From Acidobacteriota bacterium (GTDB lineage Bacteria > Acidobacteriota > UBA6911 > JACQSX01): a DNA stretch of 37,634 nt. The position numbers were made by a program, and so were the translations under genes. Where the stretch lies: contig JACQGG010000020.1 of the NCBI GenBank assembly GCA_016199665.1, positions 1-37,634 of the forward strand. Direction: 5' to 3'. The notes under the pieces were generated by a model. The model did not search any database, was not told the origin of the DNA, and was given only the letters and a program-made list of their open reading frames with translations. Below, in pieces: positions 33,733 to 37,634 of the stretch (positions are counted from its first letter, which is position 1; each line of letters begins with the position of its first letter).

Positions 33733-33783
33733 AACTTCCCGCGCTCCCGGACGGAGGCAGCGGCTGAACCGCCGCATGTTTTC

Positions 33784-35724
33784 ATGGTTTCAAGCTACAA
33801 TAAGTGCAGGATGAATCCCTTAAGTCCAGGCCAAGACATCGGACATCCAAGCTGGGACCGCAAGAGGGCGGACCTCTCGAGGTCGCGACTTCCGCTTGCT
33901 GAGATCCGTTTCCCGGATTTTTCACGGCGGCACCCTCGGCACGCGGCATCCCCCCGGCGGCCGCGGGTCAGGCGCGCCCTTTCATGCATGGCTTTGAACG
34001 CAATTCTTCTCTGCGTCGCATCGGCTCAGGACGCGGGCCGTTCCGACCGCGGGACCGGCAAGGACAAAAGTCCGCCGGGCAGCTCGGAACAGAGCCGGTT
34101 TGAGCAGCTCGTGGCCCAGTGGATGGAAGATTCCCTGCGGCTTGACCCGGTTCAGGCGACCATTCTGGGAATCCACAAGTATGACGATCAACTCGGTGAT
34201 TTCTCGGCGGAGGGCTTCCGCACCCGCTCCGAACTGGCCAAAAGACACCTGAGCGCTCTGGAGAGTATCCCGGTGGCTTCGCTGTCACCGTCAGCTCAGG
34301 CCGACTACCGGGTGTTGCAAGGACATTTGAAAGTCGCGGTCAAGGACCTGGACCAGATTCAGTCCTGGAAGAGAATGCCTTCGCTCTATTCGGATATCCC
34401 CACCAGGATCGTTTTCCTGATGGCGTCCCGGGAGTATGCGCCGCTTGAGGACCGTCTGAAGAACATCATCGCCCGCATGCGACAGATTCCGGAAGTGCTG
34501 GAGGCCGCCAGACGCAACCTGAACGACCCGCCCCGGATCTGGACTGAAATTGCTATTGATTCCACCGGTGGGAGCATTGAATTCTTTGACCGCACTGTCC
34601 CGGTTCTTGCCGGCGCCATCCCCCCGCTGCAGCAGAGCCTTGCTCTTGAAAGCCGGCGCGCAGCCGACGCCTTTCGCGAACATTTGAAATTCCTCAAGGA
34701 AGACCTGCTGCCGCGATCCGGGGGAGACTTCAAAGCTGGAAAAGAGAACTTTGAGTACTATCTTAAGAACAACTACTTGCTGGAAGAGAGCAGCGACCAG
34801 CTGCTGGCATTGGGGCGCATGGTTTTTGACCGGACCAGAAAACAGGTCATCGACGTGGCGAAGCTGGTCGATTCCGGCAAGGACTGGAAAGAGGTGCTGG
34901 ACGGCGTCAAGCGACATCATCCATCCGCCTCCACGTTGATGGATGAATACCGCAGGGAAGTCGCGCGGGCCCGAGCTTTCCTGCTGAAGAAAGACCTGGT
35001 CGCTATTCCCGCGGACGAAAAGCTTCAGATTATCGAGACACCCGTTTTCCAGCGCGGAACGGTTCCTTACGCCCAGTATTACAGTCCCGCGCCCTATGAA
35101 AAAGATCAGACCGGATACTTTACCGTTACTCCTGTGGACACCGGCCGGCCGCCGCAAGAGCAGGAAGCGCAACTGAGCGGTCATAGTCACGGCGATATCG
35201 TCAATACGGCTGTCCACGAGGCATACCCCGGTCATCATTTGCAGTTTCTTTACTCCAATCGAAGTGAATCGACGATCAAGAAAATATTAGCGAGCTCTAT
35301 CTTCTCGGAAGGATGGGGACTTTATTCGGAGGAACTGCTTTCCGAGAGCGGCTATTACTCTCCGGAGGAAAGACTCATCCAGTTGCAGTGGACGCTGGTG
35401 CGGGCGGCCCGAGTCCTGATTGACGTCGGACTGCACACGGGCAGCATGTCTTTCGACGATGCAGTCGCCTTTCTGACAGACGAAGTGCGGCTGGACAAAG
35501 CCGGGGCAACCGCGGAAGTCAGGCGCTACACCATGAATCCCACACAGCCTCTCAGCTATCTCGTGGGGCGCGAGTTGATCTTCCGGATTCGGGATGACTA
35601 CGCCCGAAAACAGGGAAAGAAATACAAGCTCAAGAACTTCCACGCTGAACTGCTCGGCAGCGGCGCGATCCCGCCTCCGTTGATTCGGGAGCTGATGCAG
35701 CGGAAGGGACTGCTGGAAAGGTGA
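33784..35724 (+). CDS. Exported DUF885-family zinc metallopeptidase-like protein
   Basis: The frame has 646 residues. The family signature is VHEAYPGHHLQF (about residue 478) followed by SEGWGLYSEEL (about 508). The first has the HExxPGHH form of DUF885, related to M3/M32-type gluzincins. A hydrophobic segment ending in CVASAQ at about residues 66-82 is probably the signal peptide core with cleavage after ASA. The stretch before it is long and Arg-rich, so the true start is unclear. Candidates are the ATG at 33784, one at 33811 just after a TACAAT box, or one at 33988 that would leave a very short n-region. The substrate is unknown; secretion to the periplasm is inferred. The TGA at 35722-35724 stands directly before the repeat element. 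Confidence 0.85.
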   Translation: MVSSYNKCRMNPLSPGQDIGHPSWDRKRADLSRSRLPLAEIRFPDFSRRHPRHAASPRRPRVRRALSCMALNAILLCVASAQDAGRSDRGTGKDKSPPGSSEQSRFEQLVAQWMEDSLRLDPVQATILGIHKYDDQLGDFSAEGFRTRSELAKRHLSALESIPVASLSPSAQADYRVLQGHLKVAVKDLDQIQSWKRMPSLYSDIPTRIVFLMASREYAPLEDRLKNIIARMRQIPEVLEAARRNLNDPPRIWTEIAIDSTGGSIEFFDRTVPVLAGAIPPLQQSLALESRRAADAFREHLKFLKEDLLPRSGGDFKAGKENFEYYLKNNYLLEESSDQLLALGRMVFDRTRKQVIDVAKLVDSGKDWKEVLDGVKRHHPSASTLMDEYRREVARARAFLLKKDLVAIPADEKLQIIETPVFQRGTVPYAQYYSPAPYEKDQTGYFTVTPVDTGRPPQEQEAQLSGHSHGDIVNTAVHEAYPGHHLQFLYSNRSESTIKKILASSIFSEGWGLYSEELLSESGYYSPEERLIQLQWTLVRAARVLIDVGLHTGSMSFDDAVAFLTDEVRLDKAGATAEVRRYTMNPTQPLSYLVGRELIFRIRDDYARKQGKKYKLKNFHAELLGSGAIPPPLIRELMQRKGLLER

Positions 35725-35737
35725 GCCGCAAATGAAC

Positions 35738-35882
35738 GCGAATGAACGCGAATGTTGTCGGCCGCTGGTGTTTCTTGCCGCTCGCCGCGAATGAACGCGA
35801 ATGTTGTTGGGCGCTGGTGTTTCTTGCCGCTCGCCGCGAATGAACGCGATTCTTGTCGGCCACTGATTTCTTGCCGTTTGCC
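35738..35882. repeat. Three tandem copies of a 49-bp unit
   Basis: Copies begin at 35738, 35787 and 35836, each with GCGAATGAACGCGA. Units 1 and 2 are nearly identical and both end in TTTCTTGCCGCTCGCC. Unit 3 is shorter (47 bp) and more diverged. A fourth partial start, GCGAATGAACGCG, is at 35898-35910. The copies abut without spacers, so this is not a CRISPR array. Confidence 0.88.
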
Positions 35883-35896
35883 GGGCCGGGAAGGGA

Positions 35897-36019
35897 CGCG
35901 AATGAACGCGCACCTCTGCCGATGCACCGGCTCGGTCAGCCCCGCCTCTTGACTCGAGAGGCGCAGGAGGCACGTAGAATGCGCCCACCTGCATCGGTAG
36001 AGATGCGCGTTCATTTGCG
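35897..36019. repeat. Inverted repeat with 30-bp arms and an internal hairpin
   Basis: Arms 35897-35926 and 35990-36019 are inverted copies with 3 mismatches in 30. The loop contains GCCTCT-TGACTCG-AGAGGC (35944-35962), so the region could form a branched foldback. It overlaps the right arm of the larger composite element. Confidence 0.8.
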
Positions 36020-36775
36020 TTCATTTGCGGCCCTTGTCAGTCTGACGAAGTATTCCTGATTCCCTTCAGCGCCCAGAATCGGGCAAGGAAAGACTTGGGG
36101 ATCGACAAAGCCTGCCCGGAACCCGGCCTCGACGACACGCTGCACCACGCTTCTCCCTTCTTCCGGATTCTGGACCAGCCCGCCCCGAGCGATCCGATCC
36201 GGGGGCAACTCGAACTGCGGCTTGACCAGAAGCAGCAGCAGCGAGTCGGCTTCTCTTTTGGCCTGAAAGCCGGCGGCGATCGCGGGCACAATCCGTCGCA
36301 AGGAAATGAATGATACATCGACCGTCATCAAGAAGAAGGACCGGGGAAGGTCATCGGGATTCAAATACCGCACATTGAATTGATCGCGTAGGCTAACACG
36401 GGGGTCGGTGGCCAGACGCCAGGCAATCTGGCCGCGACCAACGTCAAATGCGTAAACATGGCAGGCGCCATTTTGCAGAAGGCAGTCCACGAATCCTCCG
36501 GTCGAAGACCCGAGGTCGACGCATACGCGGTCCCGCACCGGGATCTGGAAGAACTCCAAAGCGCGTTGGAGCTTCTCGCCGCCGCGGCTGACAAACCGGG
36601 GCGACCTGCGCACTTCAATCGCCGCTGTGGATGAGACGAGCGTCCCCGGCTTCTCAATTTTGTTGGAACCAACAAAGACGCGCCCGGCCAGAATCAGGGC
36701 GTGGGCCTTTTGACGATTTTCAGCGAATCCGCTCTCGACGAGTAACTGGTCAAGTCGAGCTTTCGATTTCGGCAT
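36011..36775 (-). CDS. tlyA: TlyA-family rRNA 2'-O-methyltransferase / hemolysin-like protein
   Basis: The protein has 254 residues. Residues 1 to about 62 are an S4 RNA-binding domain ([30 protein letters not shown]). An FtsJ-type methyltransferase domain follows, with [17 protein letters not shown] motif [45 protein letters not shown] and [10 protein letters not shown]. Family members methylate 2'-OH groups of cytidines in 16S/23S rRNA. The start at 36775 matches the conserved S4 N-terminus, so the 82-nt overlap with the dxs 3' end is real. The C-terminal residues (about AANERK) and the stop codon are contributed by the repeat element. Confidence 0.93.
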   Translation of the reverse strand: MPKSKARLDQLLVESGFAENRQKAHALILAGRVFVGSNKIEKPGTLVSSTAAIEVRRSPRFVSRGGEKLQRALEFFQIPVRDRVCVDLGSSTGGFVDCLLQNGACHVYAFDVGRGQIAWRLATDPRVSLRDQFNVRYLNPDDLPRSFFLMTVDVSFISLRRIVPAIAAGFQAKREADSLLLLLVKPQFELPPDRIARGGLVQNPEEGRSVVQRVVEAGFRAGFVDPQVFPCPILGAEGNQEYFVRLTRAANERK

Positions 36776-37634
36776 TCATCCAGGAAGATTTTGACGCGAT
36801 GGTAGATTCCGTCGGCATCAAGCCCATACTTGGCGTACAGCAGATCGGGCGGGCCGTGGGGAATAATGCGGTCGGGCACGGCAATGCGCAGGATCTTGAT
36901 GTCAAAGAGGCGCCGGTCGGCCAGCATTTCCAGTACGGAACTGGCAAAGCCTCCGTGCTCGCTGTGATCCTCCAGCATCACCAGCAGTCCCGTTCGCGCT
37001 GCCGCCGACAGGATCAAAGCCTCATCCAGCGGCTTCACAAAGCGCGCGTTAATAACCCCGGCTTCAACCCCGTCCTTATGCAGCATTTCGGCCGCCGTCA
37101 ATGCCGGATGGACCATGCTGCCCAGAGCGACCAGCGCCAGGTCCCGCCCCTCCCGCAACTGCTCTCCTTTGCCGATTTCCAGCGCATGGAGTTCTTCATC
37201 CAGCGTGACGCCCAAGCCACTGCCGCGCGGGTAACGAACGGCCGCAGGATGGGGACATTCAATGCAGGTCTTCAGCATATGCTGCAGTTCGTTCTCGTCC
37301 TTGGGCGCCATGACATGCATGTGAGGCAGAGTCCGCAGGTATGCCAGATCATAAATTCCATGGTGTGTTGTTCCGTCCTGCCCCACCAGGCCTGCGCGAT
37401 CCAGGGCGAAAGTGACCGGCAAATCCATCAGGCAGACGTCATGCACGATCTGATCATAGGCGCGCTGCAGGAAGGTTGAGTAAATCGCCGCCACGGGCTT
37501 GAGGCCTTCCAGAGCCATCCCGGCGCAAAACGTCACGCCGTGCTGCTCGGCGATGCCCACGTCATAGAACCGGTCCGGGAAGGCCTGCTGGAACTTGTCG
37601 AGCCCCGTCCCGTCGGGCATGGCGGCGGTGATGC
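36694..37634 (-). CDS. dxs: 1-deoxy-D-xylulose-5-phosphate synthase, C-terminal part (window-truncated)
   Basis: The frame continues through the right edge: the codons before the ATG at 37620 read ITAA, so that ATG is the internal one of the family's [10 protein letters not shown] segment and not a start. The visible part includes the transketolase pyrimidine-binding domain with [12 protein letters not shown] (catalytic Glu) and [19 protein letters not shown]. The C-terminal domain has [20 protein letters not shown]. The enzyme condenses pyruvate and glyceraldehyde-3-phosphate with thiamine diphosphate, the first MEP-pathway step. The last 27 or so residues, basic and not family-typical, are encoded within tlyA, which is probably cotranscribed. 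Confidence 0.95.
   Translation of the reverse strand, partial: ITAAMPDGTGLDKFQQAFPDRFYDVGIAEQHGVTFCAGMALEGLKPVAAIYSTFLQRAYDQIVHDVCLMDLPVTFALDRAGLVGQDGTTHHGIYDLAYLRTLPHMHVMAPKDENELQHMLKTCIECPHPAAVRYPRGSGLGVTLDEELHALEIGKGEQLREGRDLALVALGSMVHPALTAAEMLHKDGVEAGVINARFVKPLDEALILSAAARTGLLVMLEDHSEHGGFASSVLEMLADRRLFDIKILRIAVPDRIIPHGPPDLLYAKYGLDADGIYHRVKIFLDECRNRKLDLTSYSSRADSLKIVKRPTP

Larger units (their letters stand above)
35725..36031. repeat. Composite intergenic repeat bounded by 26-bp inverted repeats
   Basis: The left arm 35725-35750 and right arm 36006-36031 are inverted copies differing at one of 26 positions. Both are built from the 10-bp unit AATGAACGCG and its variants. The element fills the whole gap between the stop of the DUF885 gene and tlyA, and its right arm contains the tlyA stop codon (36011-36013) and last codons. 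Inside are a 49-bp tandem repeat (35738-35882) and a second inverted repeat (35897-36019). There is no transposase gene. It lies between convergent genes and could terminate or process both transcripts. Confidence 0.85.

Noticed and set aside
33740-33782. Small GCGG/CCGC hairpin after the deaminase gene considered as a terminator
   Set aside because: The stem is only about four or five bases and the downstream T-run is short and interrupted.
34291-35238. A 315-codon minus-strand frame
   Set aside because: It is antisense to the DUF885 gene across its signature region and has no domain features.
35738-35910. Regularly spaced repeats considered as a CRISPR array
   Set aside because: Copies abut directly without unique spacers, the unit is 49 bp, and no cas genes are present.
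1-37634. tRNA, rRNA, transposase, integrase or toxin-antitoxin genes
   Set aside because: No cloverleaf-like segment, conserved rRNA sequence or recognisable mobile-element or toxin-antitoxin protein was seen on either strand.

Overview
The window looks like chromosomal DNA from a moderately GC-rich Gram-negative bacterium that makes isoprenoids by the MEP pathway. The dxs-tlyA pair, a DUF885 peptidase, an exported glycine-zipper protein and intergenic direct/inverted repeat elements would fit an uncultured Acidobacteriota-like lineage. That placement is an impression and has low confidence. There is no rRNA, tRNA, CRISPR array, phage gene or transposase in the window.

Positions 1-30607 hold a dense surface-polysaccharide gene cluster of 21 genes, all on the minus strand and read from right to left. 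A candidate promoter lies at 30642-30670 and the last gene runs off the left edge. Many junctions overlap or nearly touch (ATGA at 1596-1599, TAATG at 20080-20084, an 8-bp overlap at 13460, a 53-bp overlap at 26469). Sugar-nucleotide enzymes: four extended SDRs, a UDP-sugar 6-dehydrogenase, a Gfo/Idh oxidoreductase with a Lys-type DegT aminotransferase (a 3-amino-sugar pair), and a His-type DegT 3-dehydratase beside a GDP-fucose-synthase-like SDR (a colitose-like pair). Assembly and export: a Wzx-type flippase, three GT2 enzymes plus one GT2 of unusual architecture cut by the left edge, one GT4, a GT39-like GT-C protein and a 2008-residue GT-C protein. Accessory genes: two B12-binding radical SAM enzymes, an ATP-grasp ligase, a HAD phosphatase and a small zinc-ribbon protein. 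No Wzy polymerase or initiating phosphoglycosyltransferase is recognisable in the window.

Positions 30608-36010 are a separate neighbourhood. It begins with an intergenic repeat element (30752-30908). Next is an exported glycine-zipper protein on the minus strand. Divergent from it are a GntR regulator, an adenosine-deaminase-family enzyme and an exported DUF885 metallopeptidase on the plus strand. Positions 35725-36031 are a composite repeat bounded by 26-bp inverted repeats. It fills the whole gap between the convergent DUF885 and tlyA genes and supplies the last codons of tlyA.

Positions 36011-37634 carry tlyA and the 3' part of dxs on the minus strand, overlapping by 82 nt.

The points most worth following up are: the repeat element at 35725-36031; the tandem GT2 protein whose second domain has lost its acidic DxD motif; the radical SAM protein with a Cx7Cx2C cluster motif; the His-for-Lys DegT enzyme next to its likely pathway partner; the 2008-aa GT-C protein with two related ectodomain segments; and a C10 homopolymer just inside the ATP-grasp reading frame.
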